Numbered from the stretch's first letter, positions 47,373 to 57,892 are shown. The stretch is DNA of 64,000 nt from Enterococcus mundtii (GCF_013394305.1 NZ_AP019810.1:1276001-1340000); one strand, 5' to 3'. The notes: generated from the sequence alone by a model not told the origin. Program-made: numbers and translations.

Positions 47373-47941
47373 AAACGGCACTTCATTATAGTCATACGCT
47401 ATTGGAGGAAATCATCCAACCAGGAGATTATGTGATTGATGCCACGATGGGCAATGGGCATGACACTTTATTTCTTGCAGAAAAAGTCGGAAAAACTGGT
47501 CAAGTATATAGTTTTGATATTCAACAACAAGCATTGGAGTCCACGCAACAAAAATTGTCAGAGAATGGCTTATTAGAGCGGACGACACTGTTTTTACAAG
47601 GACATGAGACCATTGGTGCGGTCATTGCTGAACAACAACCGATCAAAGCTGGTATCTTCAACTTAGGCTATTTACCCAAAAGTGATAAATCCGTCATCAC
47701 GCTACCTGAAACGACAAAAACAGCGATGGAAGAAATCTTGAAACGTTTAGTTCCACAAGGTCGCATGATCATCGTCGTTTATTATGGTCATCAAGGTGGC
47801 GAAGCAGAACTAGATATGGTACAAAACTTTTGCCAAGCATTGCCTCAAGAACAATTCAATGTTTTGAATTATCAATTTATCAATCAAAAAAATAATCCTC
47901 CGATCTTGTATTGTATCGAAAAAAAGAAACGCCACAACTAA
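47366..47941 (+). CDS. Class I SAM methyltransferase, YtqB/MnmM-like
   Basis: A 191-residue methyltransferase with SAM motif I DATMGNGHDTLFLAE and post-motif NLGYLPKSDKSVIT. YtqB of B. subtilis (MnmM) methylates nm5s2U to mnm5s2U in the wobble position of tRNAs. The seven-base overlap with the YtqA-like gene fits sequential steps of one pathway. An intrinsic terminator follows. Confidence 0.87.
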   Translation: MLKTALHYSHTLLEEIIQPGDYVIDATMGNGHDTLFLAEKVGKTGQVYSFDIQQQALESTQQKLSENGLLERTTLFLQGHETIGAVIAEQQPIKAGIFNLGYLPKSDKSVITLPETTKTAMEEILKRLVPQGRMIIVVYYGHQGGEAELDMVQNFCQALPQEQFNVLNYQFINQKNNPPILYCIEKKKRHN

Positions 47942-47942
47942 T

Positions 47943-47995
47943 AAAAAACTCCTTGTCTTCTAGTATGATAAAACTGAGAAGATAAAGAGTTTTTT
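47943..47995 (+). terminator. Terminator of the PAP2/MnmL/MnmM operon
   Basis: Imperfect stem of 18 bases (47943-47960 with 47977-47995) with outer A/T pairing, ending in a T tract. Confidence 0.8.
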
Positions 47996-48067
47996 CATTT
48001 TTTAGCAGAACCTAACGACCAATTAGAATCCCATTTTCTTAATGACCCTCACTTGATCACATTTGAG

Positions 48068-48172
48068 CTATGATTTGGTGAAATACTGTTTTAGCACACG
48101 AATGATCAATATTGTTACACCTGCCGCCAAAATAAAACTGATGATGGCTATTATTATTCCTAGAGCCCCCAT
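48068..48172 (-). CDS. Small single-helix membrane peptide (34 aa)
   Basis: The ORF starts one base after the stop of the DUF5626-like gene (TAGGATG arrangement), so translation could be coupled. The product begins MGALGIIIAIISFILAAG, continues hydrophobic to about residue 24, and ends with the basic tail RVLKQYFTKS. It has no strong ribosome site of its own. It looks like a one-helix membrane peptide; the family is not recognised. Confidence 0.5.
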   Translation of the reverse strand: MGALGIIIAIISFILAAGVTILIIRVLKQYFTKS

Positions 48173-48173
48173 C

Positions 48174-48719
48174 CTATTTAACAGTTACGACCAAATTATT
48201 TGAGCTATTAATTGATGCTCTTAACCAGCCACTCCATCCGCCAAAATCCCATATCGGAGTTCCAAACTCGAAATAATAAGTTGCTTGTTTTGTGCTATCT
48301 CTTTTCAATGAACTAGATTTCACACTGACCCCCACATGATAGTACCAAGGATCATAAGCACTACTAATACTATTACTACTTACTCTAATATTAAAGCCGC
48401 AATTAAAAATTACTGAATAATAATAGATATTCCATACTCCATTACCTAAACGTAAATGGTTATCAAACACTGGTTCAGCAACAATTTTCGCTGTTGTACC
48501 ACTTGCCAAATGTATTTCTTTAGTCTGTACCATGTTTTTTGATAAGTCAAATTCTACTACACTACCTCCTTCTTCTTTTACAAGAACGGCAGAATCATTT
48601 GCTTCTACTAGCGGTTGCGCTTCTACAATTTTAGTTGGCATGAAAAATATCAATATCAGAGTGATTGCTATAACACTAATCAAATCGATTACTTTACTAA
48701 ATTGCTTTTCTCTCCACAT
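48174..48719 (-). CDS. Secreted protein, DUF5626-like
   Basis: A 181-residue predicted secreted protein. ATG 48719 with GAAGGGAA upstream gives a signal peptide (hydrophobic LISVIAITLILIFFMPT, cleavage near VEA). The mature part has the pattern EFDLSKNMVQTKEI and a C-terminal beta-rich region with Trp-rich segments, resembling DUF5626 proteins common in Enterococcus. Function is unknown. A one-helix peptide gene follows directly. Confidence 0.68.
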   Translation of the reverse strand: MWREKQFSKVIDLISVIAITLILIFFMPTKIVEAQPLVEANDSAVLVKEEGGSVVEFDLSKNMVQTKEIHLASGTTAKIVAEPVFDNHLRLGNGVWNIYYYSVIFNCGFNIRVSSNSISSAYDPWYYHVGVSVKSSSLKRDSTKQATYYFEFGTPIWDFGGWSGWLRASINSSNNLVVTVK

Positions 48720-48782
48720 CTTAAGTTCCCTTCTTTCTTTATCACATTTTTCATTTTTACTGCATGGAACATTTCCAACCAC

Positions 48783-49044
48783 TCCTACTAACGCTCAAAC
48801 TAGATTTAGTTTTATCCTCCTCATTTTTATATGTATATAAGTATGACATGCAGTCTTCATATTTATATGCAAGTGAAGTTAGGATGAGTTCATTATGCAT
48901 GGGCATGCAACTAAATGATGTATTAATAGTTATTCTGCTATAATTAATTATATCAACTTTAGAATATCGGGAAATTTTTCTTTTTTCTTTAAAAAAAAAT
49001 TTCATACTATATATTCTCTGATTTATTTTTATAAAAAAACTACC
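48783..49044. other. Upstream region of the DUF5626-like gene
   Basis: About 260 bp, AT-rich. The only open frame (minus, 48757-49005) has no ribosome site or family resemblance and is not supported. Confidence 0.4.
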
Positions 49045-49257
49045 TCACCTCAATAAACGAATAGCCACCTCATCTAAAATTGGAGATTTCAAATGTGCTA
49101 TAAAATTATTTCGGTCTGTTTCGGACAAGGGAAGTAAGATGTACTCATGAATCTATTCTTTGATTTTATCTTTGTAATCACGGCAGAAGTAACCGCTCAT
49201 TACATCTGCAAATGGTTTGATTGTAGAATTGCCAAAAAAAGACAGTAAGCCTACCCG
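49045..49257 (-). pseudogene. Decayed coding remnant with in-frame stop
   Basis: A continuous frame of about 70 codons interrupted by one TAG, without a proper start. It reads SFFGNSTIKPFADVMSGYFC...KIKE, stop, then IHEYILLPLSETDRNNFIAH and KSPILDEVAIRLLR, ending at TGA 49045-49047. The composition looks protein-like rather than random. I do not recognise the parent gene. It is probably the 3' remnant of a lost gene. Confidence 0.45.
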
Positions 49258-49281
49258 TTAATTCCTATTGAAACGTAAAAG

Positions 49282-49311
49282 AAACCCACTAGCCCGCCAG
49301 CTAGTGGGTTT
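49282..49311. terminator. Strong hairpin, probable terminator
   Basis: Perfect 12-bp stem (49282-49293 with 49300-49311) with a six-base loop and short T tracts on either side. It lies next to the coding remnant. Between it and 49641 no gene is seen. Confidence 0.6.
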
Positions 49312-49641
49312 TGGTCGTAATATGAACCTGTTCTTTGTTGAATAAATTATACTATAATACAATTAATATTCCAGTGTGTCTGTGTATTTAGAATAGAAAT
49401 TCATCGTCACTTCTATTGATCAAACGATTATCATGAGGAATACTTGACTAAGTTCTTTTTATTTTGCATAGTGATGATTTCTAAAATCATTGACCTGACT
49501 TAATAAGAAATCACAGATTCACTTTCTAATAACTGAAAACTATTTGCCATAACTTTTGTTACATAAGTACGGGAGCCTTGCTAATTTTTCAAGGTTCATG
49601 TTTGGATTCATCCAAACACGCCAATCAGACTGCATGACATG

Positions 49642-49680
49642 AAAAACACCAAACCAAGGGCTTCTTGATTTGGTGTTTTT
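49642..49680 (-). terminator. Terminator after the ABC exporter operon
   Basis: Perfect 12-bp stem (49642-49653 with 49669-49680), T-rich on the minus-strand side. Confidence 0.82.
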
Positions 49681-49743
49681 CGACTTCCATTTGAACATTC
49701 GTTACACAATGACGGGAGTGAGACATTCGTTCTCTCCCACCAC

Positions 49744-51513
49744 CTATTCAAACACAAACTGATTATGATACAACTCTGCATAAAAGCCATCTTCTGCTAA
49801 TAATTGATGATGGTTTCCTTCTTCGATCACTTTACCATCACGTAAAACAACGATGCGATCAGCGTTCAAGATCGTTTTCAAGCGATGGGCGATCACGAAA
49901 CTTGTTCGACCTTTAATCGCTTCATCCATTGCTTTTTGGATTCTTGCTTCAGTTACTGTATCCACGTTACTTGTTGCTTCATCTAAAATCAATAGGTCTG
50001 GATTCGTGATGATTGTTCGCGCGATACTGATCAATTGCTTTTGCCCCGTACTGAACAAATTATTTTCTTCAGAGACGTGGGTATCATAGCCATGTTCGAG
50101 CGTCTGGATAAAGTCATGGATATTTGCTTGTTTCGCTGCGCTAACTACTTCTTCATCCGTTGCATCTGGTTTACCAAAGACAATATTGTCTCGGATCGTG
50201 CCAGAAAATAGAACGGATTCTTGTAGAACGATGCCGACATGTCGACGCAATTCGTCTAAATCATACTCGCGGATATCTGTTCCGTCAATGCTCACAGAGC
50301 CACCGTTCACATCATAGAAGCGATTCAACAAGTTCATGATCGTTGTCTTACCTGAACCAGTTGGGCCTACTAAAGCAACCATCTCGCCTTTATTCACATC
50401 AATGGAAACATCATTTAAGACTAATTTCTCTGGACTATAGCCAAAATCAACATTCGTCAATGATAAGCCCTTTTCGATCCCCGCAAACGGTTTGCCGTTT
50501 TGTGGTTTCACTTCATCTTTTTCAGCAAACATTTCATTCAGTCTTCGCGCTCCAGTGATCGCTAACTGGATCATACTGTAGCCAGAAGAAATTTGCATCA
50601 ATGGTTGATAATATTGTTGGGAATATTGGACGAAAGTAACTACTAATCCTAGCGCTACTGAACGTTCCAAATCACCATTCAACGCTAACCAGCCACCAAA
50701 GAAGATCACGATCGCTGTGTTGACTAAAGACATACCTTGCATCATTGGGAAAAGTAACCCTGAGTATGCTTGTCCTTTAAATGTTGCTTCACGAACAGTT
50801 TGATTATGAGCTAAGAAACCTTCGATCGTTTCTTCTTGCAGACCATTCGTGATGATCACGCGTTGCCCACTGATCTTTTCATCCATATAACCATTCAATT
50901 TACCGACTTCATCTTGTTGGATATCGACATATTTGCGGGCTTTTTGAATGACTAGGACAGCAATCAAAATCGCGACCGGTGTAGAAGCAATCGTCGCCCA
51001 AGCAAGTTGGACATTTTGGCGGAACATCATGATCAAGATACCAACTAATAGAACCGCATTCGTGATCACTTGAAGAAGTGCTTGGTTCAAACTATTTTGG
51101 ATATTATCCAAATCACTAGTGAAGCGACTAAGAATCTCCCCATCTTGATGGGAATCAAAAAAGCGGATCGTTAATTTTTCTAATTTATTGAATAGACCAA
51201 TACGCATCCGGTTCGTTGATTTCCCAACCACTTGTGTAAATAAAATACTGTAAATAAAATTTGCCGCACTGGCTAAAACATAAAACATCAAAAGCTTCCA
51301 AATAATCGAAAGGAAATTGCTTTTATCATCGACACCTTGCATCAAAGCAGTAATATAATTTGCTAATTCTTGGAAAGCTTCCCCGATATATTGAGGTGCT
51401 TTTACTTGTAAGTAAGTTGCTGCAATCACAGTAATAAAGATAAAGAAGAAGGAAACCTTGTACCGCTTTAAATAATGATAGAAAAACTTACTTGCTTTAA
51501 TCAAATCAGTCAT
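49744..51513 (-). CDS. efrB: ABC exporter half-transporter, EfrB-like
   Basis: A 589-residue protein with a six-helix exporter domain and an ATPase domain. Walker A is GPTGSGKTT, Walker B is [12 protein letters not shown] with the catalytic Glu present. The signature loop is the degenerate FSTGQKQ instead of LSGGQ. It pairs with the gene two bases upstream, which encodes the complementary half. Size and pairing match EfrAB, a heterodimeric multidrug exporter of enterococci. The gene name is by resemblance. Confidence 0.85.
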   Translation of the reverse strand: MTDLIKASKFFYHYLKRYKVSFFFIFITVIAATYLQVKAPQYIGEAFQELANYITALMQGVDDKSNFLSIIWKLLMFYVLASAANFIYSILFTQVVGKSTNRMRIGLFNKLEKLTIRFFDSHQDGEILSRFTSDLDNIQNSLNQALLQVITNAVLLVGILIMMFRQNVQLAWATIASTPVAILIAVLVIQKARKYVDIQQDEVGKLNGYMDEKISGQRVIITNGLQEETIEGFLAHNQTVREATFKGQAYSGLLFPMMQGMSLVNTAIVIFFGGWLALNGDLERSVALGLVVTFVQYSQQYYQPLMQISSGYSMIQLAITGARRLNEMFAEKDEVKPQNGKPFAGIEKGLSLTNVDFGYSPEKLVLNDVSIDVNKGEMVALVGPTGSGKTTIMNLLNRFYDVNGGSVSIDGTDIREYDLDELRRHVGIVLQESVLFSGTIRDNIVFGKPDATDEEVVSAAKQANIHDFIQTLEHGYDTHVSEENNLFSTGQKQLISIARTIITNPDLLILDEATSNVDTVTEARIQKAMDEAIKGRTSFVIAHRLKTILNADRIVVLRDGKVIEEGNHHQLLAEDGFYAELYHNQFVFE

Positions 51514-51515
51514 GG

Positions 51516-53228
51516 CTACTCCTCCGTTCCTTTTTGAGTTTCAAAAATCACTTGATATACCTGATTGTTTGCAACGAGTTCTTCATGCGTTCCTTCACCC
51601 ACTAGTTTTCCTTCATCTAGTACCAAGATGCGGTCTGCTTTGACAACAGAAGCAATCTTTTGAGCGATAACGATCGTTGTCGTGTCTTTTAACTCACGAT
51701 CAAGGGCTTCGCGAACCAGTTTTTCTGAACGGGCATCTAATGCACTGGTACTGTCATCTAGAATCAGGATTTTTGGCTGACCGATCACACCACGTGTGAT
51801 AGATAAACGTTGCTTTTGTCCACCAGAAAAGTTACTACTACGTTCTTCGACTGGTGCTTCATAACGATCAGCTAATTTCTCGATAAATTCTTTGGCTTGA
51901 GCGATAGAAGAAGCATTTTCCATATCCTTTTCTGTTGCATTCTTGTTCCCTTGACGTAGATTCTGGGCAATCGTGCCTGAAAAAAGAATCGCTTTTTGTA
52001 AAACAAACGAGACGGTTTTTCTTAAACTATGTTCATTCACTTGTCGTAGATCAACACCACCAACTTCTACTTTCCCTTCCGTTGGATCGAACAAGCGTGG
52101 AATCAATTGTGCTAAAGTTGACTTTCCTGCTCCAGTTGCCCCAACAATACCAACCATTTCACCAGGCTCGATCGAAAAAGTGATATTTTTGAGTGTATCT
52201 GCATCATCACCAGGATAACGAAAAGACACGTTTTCAAAACGAACAGAACCAGTCAATTCTTGTTCAGGTACATCTAGATAAGTTAAATCTGGTTCAGTAT
52301 CTAAGATCTCTTTGATCCGTTTTAAGGAAACAGCGGCTCTTGAGGTCATCATCATCATCATACCGCCGATGATGATCGCCATCATGATCTGCATCAAATA
52401 GTTCATAAATGAAGCAATACCACCAATCAGGGTTGGATCATCTTTTGCAAGATCACTGACGAAGAAGATTGCTCCCACCACAGCTAAGTTCGCAGCTAAC
52501 ATAAATGAGGGGATCATGACTGAAAATAATGTTCCAACAATGATATTGTGCTTCGTTAAATCTTCACTGACTTTACTAAATTCATTCAACTGATTTTCTT
52601 CTTGGACAAACGATTTGACTACTCGAATCCCCATTAGATTTTCTTTTGCGATACTATTAACTTTATCGATCAGTTTTTGGATGATCATAAAGTGCTTGCC
52701 CATACGTGTAAAGGACAGCGCTGTGATCAAGAATACAGTAACGATCAAAAGAACGATGATCCACCACAACTGAGGCATTGTTGCCATCGCAAGAATAAAT
52801 GCACCAATAAACAGAAACGGGATACGGAACAAAGATTGCAAAGAAATCATAACTAAGTTTTGGATCTGCGTAATATCGTTCGTTAAGCGCACCACTAAAT
52901 TTCCAGCAGAAAACTGTTCAATATTACCAAATGAGAAGGTCTGGATCTTGCGAAACGCTTCCTCCCGGATATCTGCACTGACACCCTGTGCGACTTTAGC
53001 AGAAAATATCGTGTTCGTGACTCCAGCTGCTAAACCTAGGAGTGCTAAACTAATCAAAGAAATGCCAATCGTGCGCATTTCATCGCTGTCTTCTGTAATG
53101 ATTGCTTCTAATACTTGTTGCAACAACTTAGGTTGCCAAAGCGTAGCTGTAACCATAAGTGCGACAGAAAGCAAAGAAACAAAAACAGCTAATCGATAGT
53201 TTTTTGCATGTTTTAAAATAAGCTTCAT
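51516..53228 (-). CDS. efrA: ABC exporter half-transporter, EfrA-like
   Basis: A 570-residue exporter half with N-terminal membrane domain and C-terminal ATPase. Walker A is GATGAGKST and the signature is an intact FSGGQKQR. After Walker B the catalytic Glu is replaced by Asp ([11 protein letters not shown]). Thus one composite ATP site of the pair is degenerate, as in BmrCD/TM287-288-type heterodimers. It is cotranscribed with the EfrB-like half. Confidence 0.85.
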   Translation of the reverse strand: MKLILKHAKNYRLAVFVSLLSVALMVTATLWQPKLLQQVLEAIITEDSDEMRTIGISLISLALLGLAAGVTNTIFSAKVAQGVSADIREEAFRKIQTFSFGNIEQFSAGNLVVRLTNDITQIQNLVMISLQSLFRIPFLFIGAFILAMATMPQLWWIIVLLIVTVFLITALSFTRMGKHFMIIQKLIDKVNSIAKENLMGIRVVKSFVQEENQLNEFSKVSEDLTKHNIIVGTLFSVMIPSFMLAANLAVVGAIFFVSDLAKDDPTLIGGIASFMNYLMQIMMAIIIGGMMMMMTSRAAVSLKRIKEILDTEPDLTYLDVPEQELTGSVRFENVSFRYPGDDADTLKNITFSIEPGEMVGIVGATGAGKSTLAQLIPRLFDPTEGKVEVGGVDLRQVNEHSLRKTVSFVLQKAILFSGTIAQNLRQGNKNATEKDMENASSIAQAKEFIEKLADRYEAPVEERSSNFSGGQKQRLSITRGVIGQPKILILDDSTSALDARSEKLVREALDRELKDTTTIVIAQKIASVVKADRILVLDEGKLVGEGTHEELVANNQVYQVIFETQKGTEE

Positions 53229-53572
53229 ATTTGTGACTTACACCTCTCTTTTTTTATAATAAATCGTCCTATTTTATAATTCGTAAAAATAGACCGACTA
53301 ACAATTTACCATGTTTGAAAAAAGAAATCAACCTGTAATTTTTTAACGCTGGAACTACTTTTATAATAGAAAGAAACTTTAAAGTATCTGTTTTTAAATA
53401 CACCTTCTTTCTTCTTGAGTTTATCTTCCTCTCACTATAAAAGGTACGTTATAGAATTCTTCTTTATTATGCTTATTTCCAATCCGTTTAGCACCTATCT
53501 TGCTCGCCACAATAAAAAAGAAGTGATCTTGATCGATCACTTCTACATTTCTTCTACCATTCATAAGTAGAC
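53229..53572. other. Spacer upstream of the exporter operon, with thioesterase terminator
   Basis: No gene in about 340 bp. A perfect 10-bp stem (53519-53528 with 53535-53544) plus minus-strand T tract terminates the thioesterase transcript. The remainder is AT-rich upstream DNA of efrA. Confidence 0.7.
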
Positions 53573-54109
53573 TTATTCTCGTTCTCTTGTCCAAGGGAGA
53601 TCTAAAGATAGACTAGCGGCAAATTCTTTATATGCTGTTCTTTCCTTCTGTCTTGTAGCACGGCGTTCCTCGTACCCACTGCAAACTAATTGCTCTTCCT
53701 CGGTTTCAGGAATGACATGTGGCACCGTAAATTCTTTTTCAAGGTTCATATGTGAAGGAACCGCAACGAATGTCGTAAAGCAAGTAGCAGCCAAATAGCG
53801 TTCACCTGTCGTTAAGTTTTCACCGATGATCTTCACAAAAACCTCCATTGATTTCTTATGGGCACCAGACACATAAGATTCCACACAAACGGAATGATTT
53901 TCATGCAAAGGCTTCAAAAAATTCAAACTATCTAAAGAAGCAGTGACTGCCCCTCTGCGACAATGACGGGTGACCGAAATCGATGCTGCATCATCGATCA
54001 TTGCCATTAATTTCCCTCCAAAAAGATACCCAAATGGATTCAAATCAAAGGGAAAAATCCGATGTGTTTGGATAACCATCGAGTCTTTGCAATACTTTGT
54101 TTCTTCCAT
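53573..54109 (-). CDS. Acyl-CoA thioesterase, hotdog fold (YkhA-like)
   Basis: A 178-residue hotdog-fold protein of the BACH/YkhA class. The segment FPFDLNPFGYLFGGKLMAMIDDAASISVTRHC carries the catalytic Asn/Asp region; SLDSLNFLKPLHENHSV is also typical. It should hydrolyse acyl-CoA in the cytoplasm. It lies six bases after the EstA-like esterase gene, so the two are probably cotranscribed. Confidence 0.86.
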   Translation of the reverse strand: MEETKYCKDSMVIQTHRIFPFDLNPFGYLFGGKLMAMIDDAASISVTRHCRRGAVTASLDSLNFLKPLHENHSVCVESYVSGAHKKSMEVFVKIIGENLTTGERYLAATCFTTFVAVPSHMNLEKEFTVPHVIPETEEEQLVCSGYEERRATRQKERTAYKEFAASLSLDLPWTRERE

Positions 54110-54115
54110 ACGGTG

Positions 54116-54907
54116 TCAGCTCCTTTTGTTGAACAACCAAGCGAGCGCTCGTTGGATCCATTGATCCCAAAAAATCCAATCATGTTCCCCAGGACCATGT
54201 TCAAATGTCACATCGATGTTGTTTTCTTTTAAAATTTCTGCCATTTCTTGGTTGGCTTGATAGAGAAAATCGGATTCACCACAAGCAAGATACATACGTG
54301 GTGGTTCTTTGTCACTTTTTGCTAAGGTTTCAACAAGGTAAGCTGGATCATTTACTGAACCTTGGATGCTATCTAGTGGACCAAAAATTCCTTCCCAGAA
54401 CTTGGCTTGACGGATCATCAATAAGTCGTCCATTCGATTACCAACCGACACCGCACCTGAGAGAGAAATAATAGCTGAGAAACGTTCGGGCTTTGCAAAC
54501 CCCAATTTCAACGCACCATATCCACCCATTGAAAGACCAGCTGCATACGTTTTTTCTCTTTTCGTTGTCAGTTGTGGGAACAATTCGTGACAGATTTCTG
54601 GTAATTCTTCTGAGATAAACGTCCAGTACTTCATATCATACGTTGTGTCTGTGTACCAACCTAAATCCGTTGATGGCATGATGACGGCTAACCCGTAATC
54701 CGCCGCATATCTTTCAATGGAAGTCCGCCGTTGCCAAACACTATGATTACCTCCCATACCATGTAACAGGTAAAGCACTGGAACATCCGTCAGATTTGCC
54801 GATGTACTTGTCCCAATCACTTTTTTGGTTGTCTGAGGTAAGATCACATTTAGATTGACTTCCATTTCTAATACGTTTGAATAAACATTTGCTTGGATAA
54901 ATGCCAT
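54116..54907 (-). CDS. EstA-type alpha/beta hydrolase (short-acyl esterase)
   Basis: A 263-residue esterase of the esterase D/S-formylglutathione hydrolase fold. The nucleophile is Ser126 in AAGLSMGGYG; the oxyanion strand is YLLHGMGGNHSVW; the catalytic His is in GPGEHDWIFW. Streptococcal EstA enzymes of this class cleave short acyl esters and can deacetylate sugars. No signal peptide. It leads the two-gene unit with the thioesterase. Confidence 0.86.
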   Translation of the reverse strand: MAFIQANVYSNVLEMEVNLNVILPQTTKKVIGTSTSANLTDVPVLYLLHGMGGNHSVWQRRTSIERYAADYGLAVIMPSTDLGWYTDTTYDMKYWTFISEELPEICHELFPQLTTKREKTYAAGLSMGGYGALKLGFAKPERFSAIISLSGAVSVGNRMDDLLMIRQAKFWEGIFGPLDSIQGSVNDPAYLVETLAKSDKEPPRMYLACGESDFLYQANQEMAEILKENNIDVTFEHGPGEHDWIFWDQWIQRALAWLFNKRS

Positions 54908-54964
54908 ATGTTTTTCGCCTTCTTTACTTTATTCAGATCGTTTTTCTGACAACAATCTGTAAAT

Positions 54965-56443
54965 TTACTTGTATTCTTTTATTGTAGCATTTTTTTGACG
55001 AATTAAAAATGTTAGCCCTAGCGCGATGATGACTAATAATAAGCCTACCAGATAGACTTGGTGTAACCCATGATACAAAATTTCTCGTAATGGTGTTAAT
55101 ATTTCTGCGTCAATCATTTTTGCTGTTTGTGGATTGACTAATTTGTTCATGATGTCCGGATCGTCTGTCAATTGTTTGGCAGCAAGTTCAGCTTGCGTGA
55201 CTCGGTTGATCAATAATCCAAAAACTGCGACCATCACTGTTTGCCCAATGGTGCGGACTAACGTATTAAACGAAGTGGCAACACCCATTTGTTCTGAAGG
55301 CACACTGTTTTGTGCGCTGACAGTCGATGTTGTCATTGTGATCCCTAAGCCGACACCGATGATCGTTGAAATCAGGAAGAACCATAAAAAATTACTTTGA
55401 AATGGCATCAGCCAAAGTCCTGCACCACCGACAATGGTGATGAACAACCCGATACGTAACACTCGATAGGTGGTCATCTGGGTCATCCACTTACTTGCTA
55501 AGAACGAACCAACCATCCAAACAAGAGAAAGTGGTGCCAAAACTAATCCACCAATTGCCGCATTAAGTCCTAATACTCCTTGCATCCACATTGGGATATA
55601 GACATCGATCCCCATTAAAAAACCACTTGCTAAAGCTGCTGCTGCATTCACAACGACAAAAAGCGGGTTTTTGAATAGGTGAAGCATGATGACAGGATCT
55701 TCTGCTCGTTTTTCGACGAACAGGAATAAGAAAAAGAATAAAACACTACCTATTAATAATCCCAACACAAATGGTGTCAGCCCTTGATCACCTAGTAATT
55801 GAAAACCTAGTAACAGCAAAACCAACGTAAACATCAAACTAAAACTACCTTTAAGATCCATTGGTTTCGCTTCACGAGTTGTTTTTGGTTCATTGAGATA
55901 GAGCCAAATCAGCACCATCAGTAATAACCCGATCGGCACATTGATGAAGAAAATCCAGTGCCAACTCAATGCTTCTACAATAAACCCACCAGCTAATGGA
56001 CCAAACACACTAGCGATTCCCCAAGCTGAACTATTCAACCCTAACACTTTTGCTCGTTTTTCAATCGTGTATAAATCGCCAATGATCGTCAATGCGACTG
56101 GCATCATTGCTCCTGCACCCATCCCTTGAATTGCCCGCGAAATAATCAAGCCAAGCATAGATTGAGAAAGCCCACAAAAAAGTGAACCGATAATAAATAA
56201 TAGCGTACCGAAAATAAAAATCGGTTTTCTTCCAACTTTATCTGCAAGTTTCCCATAGATGGGTGTCAACATGGCATTCGTCAATAAATAAATCGAAAAC
56301 ACCCAGTTCATCATTTCCATGCCGTGCAGTGAACCAACGATCGTTGGCATTGCAGTCGTAACGATTGTCCCCTCAATCGCCGTCATAAATGTAGCGATGA
56401 ACACGCAGATCGTTACGACTTTCACGTTTGTTTTTCTTTCCAT
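54965..56443 (-). CDS. MFS drug-type efflux pump, 14 TM (EmrB/QacA family)
   Basis: A 492-residue drug:proton antiporter-2 family transporter with 14 predicted helices. Motif A is YGKLADKVGRKP, motif D1-type sequence is FMTAIEGTIVTTAMPTI, and motif C is WGIASVFGPLAGG. ATG 56443 is chosen as start, with AAGGAG upstream; the frame could extend to GTG 56455, but that touches the ribosome site. The substrate is unknown. It stands alone between the esterase unit and metK. Confidence 0.88.
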   Translation of the reverse strand: MERKTNVKVVTICVFIATFMTAIEGTIVTTAMPTIVGSLHGMEMMNWVFSIYLLTNAMLTPIYGKLADKVGRKPIFIFGTLLFIIGSLFCGLSQSMLGLIISRAIQGMGAGAMMPVALTIIGDLYTIEKRAKVLGLNSSAWGIASVFGPLAGGFIVEALSWHWIFFINVPIGLLLMVLIWLYLNEPKTTREAKPMDLKGSFSLMFTLVLLLLGFQLLGDQGLTPFVLGLLIGSVLFFFLFLFVEKRAEDPVIMLHLFKNPLFVVVNAAAALASGFLMGIDVYIPMWMQGVLGLNAAIGGLVLAPLSLVWMVGSFLASKWMTQMTTYRVLRIGLFITIVGGAGLWLMPFQSNFLWFFLISTIIGVGLGITMTTSTVSAQNSVPSEQMGVATSFNTLVRTIGQTVMVAVFGLLINRVTQAELAAKQLTDDPDIMNKLVNPQTAKMIDAEILTPLREILYHGLHQVYLVGLLLVIIALGLTFLIRQKNATIKEYK

Positions 56444-56536
56444 TCTCAAGCCCACTCCTTATCGTAACTTCCGTTATTTAAATGGCATCATCTGCCTAAT
56501 AAACTTCGACTCTGCTAAAAAAGCCAAAATACTCTA

Positions 56537-56556
56537 AAAGTAGCATAAGCTACTTT
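56537..56556 (-). terminator. Small hairpin downstream of metK
   Basis: Eight-base perfect stem (56537-56544 with 56549-56556), four-base loop, T residues after it on the minus strand. Possible metK terminator. Confidence 0.5.
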
Positions 56557-56628
56557 CGAATATCCCGGCTTACTGGTCTACATTTGATGTGCGTCACACG
56601 CAGCGAACACATTCAATTCAAACATAAA

Positions 56629-57822
56629 TTATTTAGCTAAACTAGCTTTTAATGCATCTACTTTATCCGTTTTTTCCCATGGCAAGTCAACATCTGTACG
56701 TCCAAAATGACCATATGCAGCTGTTTGTTTATAGATTGGACGACGCAAATCAAGCATTTCGATGATTCCCGCAGGACGTAAGTCAAAGTTTTCTCTTACC
56801 GCAGCAATCAACGCTTCTTCTGGCACTTCTGCCGTTCCAAAGGTATTGATTGAGATCGAAACAGGTTGAGCGACACCGATTGCATAAGCCAATTGGACTT
56901 CTACTTTACGAGCAAGTCCTGCTGCTACGATATTTTTCGCAATGTATCGTGCCGCATAACTTGCTGAACGGTCAACTTTCGTTGCATCCTTCCCAGAGAA
57001 AGCACCGCCGCCATGACGGGCATATCCACCATACGTATCAACAATGATTTTTCGTCCTGTCAATCCAGCATCTCCTTGAGGTCCGCCGATCACAAAACGT
57101 CCAGTAGGGTTAATATAATATTTTGTTTGTTCGTCCAGTAGTTCTGCTGGAATAACTTCTTTGATCACTTTTTCAATGACATCTTGACGAATCGTTGCAT
57201 TATCAACTGCATCATCATGTTGTGTCGAAATAACGATCGTATCAACTCTTTCTGGTTGTCCTTGGTCATTATATTCTACAGTGACTTGTGATTTTGCATC
57301 TGGGCGCAAATATGTTAATTCTTTTGATTTACGCAATTCAGCTAAACGTCGTACTAAGCGATGACTTAAGGCAATTGGTAATGGCATCAATTCTGGTGTT
57401 TCGTCCACTGCATAACCAAACATCAATCCTTGGTCACCAGCGCCGATTTCATCTAATAAATCTCTTTCTTTTTCGTCACGGATCTCAAGTGCTTCATCCA
57501 CCCCTTGAGCGATATCTGGTGACTGCTCGTCAATTGCTGCCAATACTGCTACAGTGTCACCATCAAAGCCGAACTTTGCACGAGTATAACCAATCTCTTT
57601 GACTGTCTCACGTACTACTTTTTGGATATCCACATATGCTGTTGTAGAGATTTCGCCAAATACTAAAACTAGCCCCGTCGTTACAGACGTCTCACAAGCT
57701 ACTCTTGCATTTGGGTCTTGTTCTAGGATCGCATCTAAAATCGCATCACTGATTTGATCAGCGACCTTATCCGGATGTCCTTCTGAAACAGATTCTGATG
57801 TAAATAAATGTCTTTCTACCAT
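56629..57822 (-). CDS. metK: S-adenosylmethionine synthetase
   Basis: MetK makes S-adenosylmethionine from methionine and ATP. The 397-residue protein shows the family motifs [30 protein letters not shown] and [16 protein letters not shown]. The upstream SMK box places its translation under SAM feedback control. Confidence 0.97.
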   Translation of the reverse strand: MVERHLFTSESVSEGHPDKVADQISDAILDAILEQDPNARVACETSVTTGLVLVFGEISTTAYVDIQKVVRETVKEIGYTRAKFGFDGDTVAVLAAIDEQSPDIAQGVDEALEIRDEKERDLLDEIGAGDQGLMFGYAVDETPELMPLPIALSHRLVRRLAELRKSKELTYLRPDAKSQVTVEYNDQGQPERVDTIVISTQHDDAVDNATIRQDVIEKVIKEVIPAELLDEQTKYYINPTGRFVIGGPQGDAGLTGRKIIVDTYGGYARHGGGAFSGKDATKVDRSASYAARYIAKNIVAAGLARKVEVQLAYAIGVAQPVSISINTFGTAEVPEEALIAAVRENFDLRPAGIIEMLDLRRPIYKQTAAYGHFGRTDVDLPWEKTDKVDALKASLAK

Positions 57823-57828
57823 AATTAT

Positions 57829-57892
57829 GATTCCCCCTAGTTAAATTCGGTTACAAGGCATCTCCGTTCGTACGGATCCTCTCGGGAACTTG
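57829..57892 (-). promoter_or_regulatory. SMK box (SAM-III riboswitch) of metK
   Basis: On the minus strand, GTTCCCGAGAGGATC, a short GTACGAAC hairpin, GAGATGCCTTGTAACCG, and then a GGGGG ribosome site (57833-57837) precede the metK ATG. This is the order and core sequence of the enterococcal SMK box, in which SAM binding sequesters the Shine-Dalgarno and blocks translation. Confidence 0.9.

Noticed and set aside
48757-49005. 82-residue minus-strand ORF upstream of the DUF5626-like gene
   Set aside because: No ribosome site, AT-driven composition, and it overlaps the probable 5' end of the DUF5626-like gene frame.
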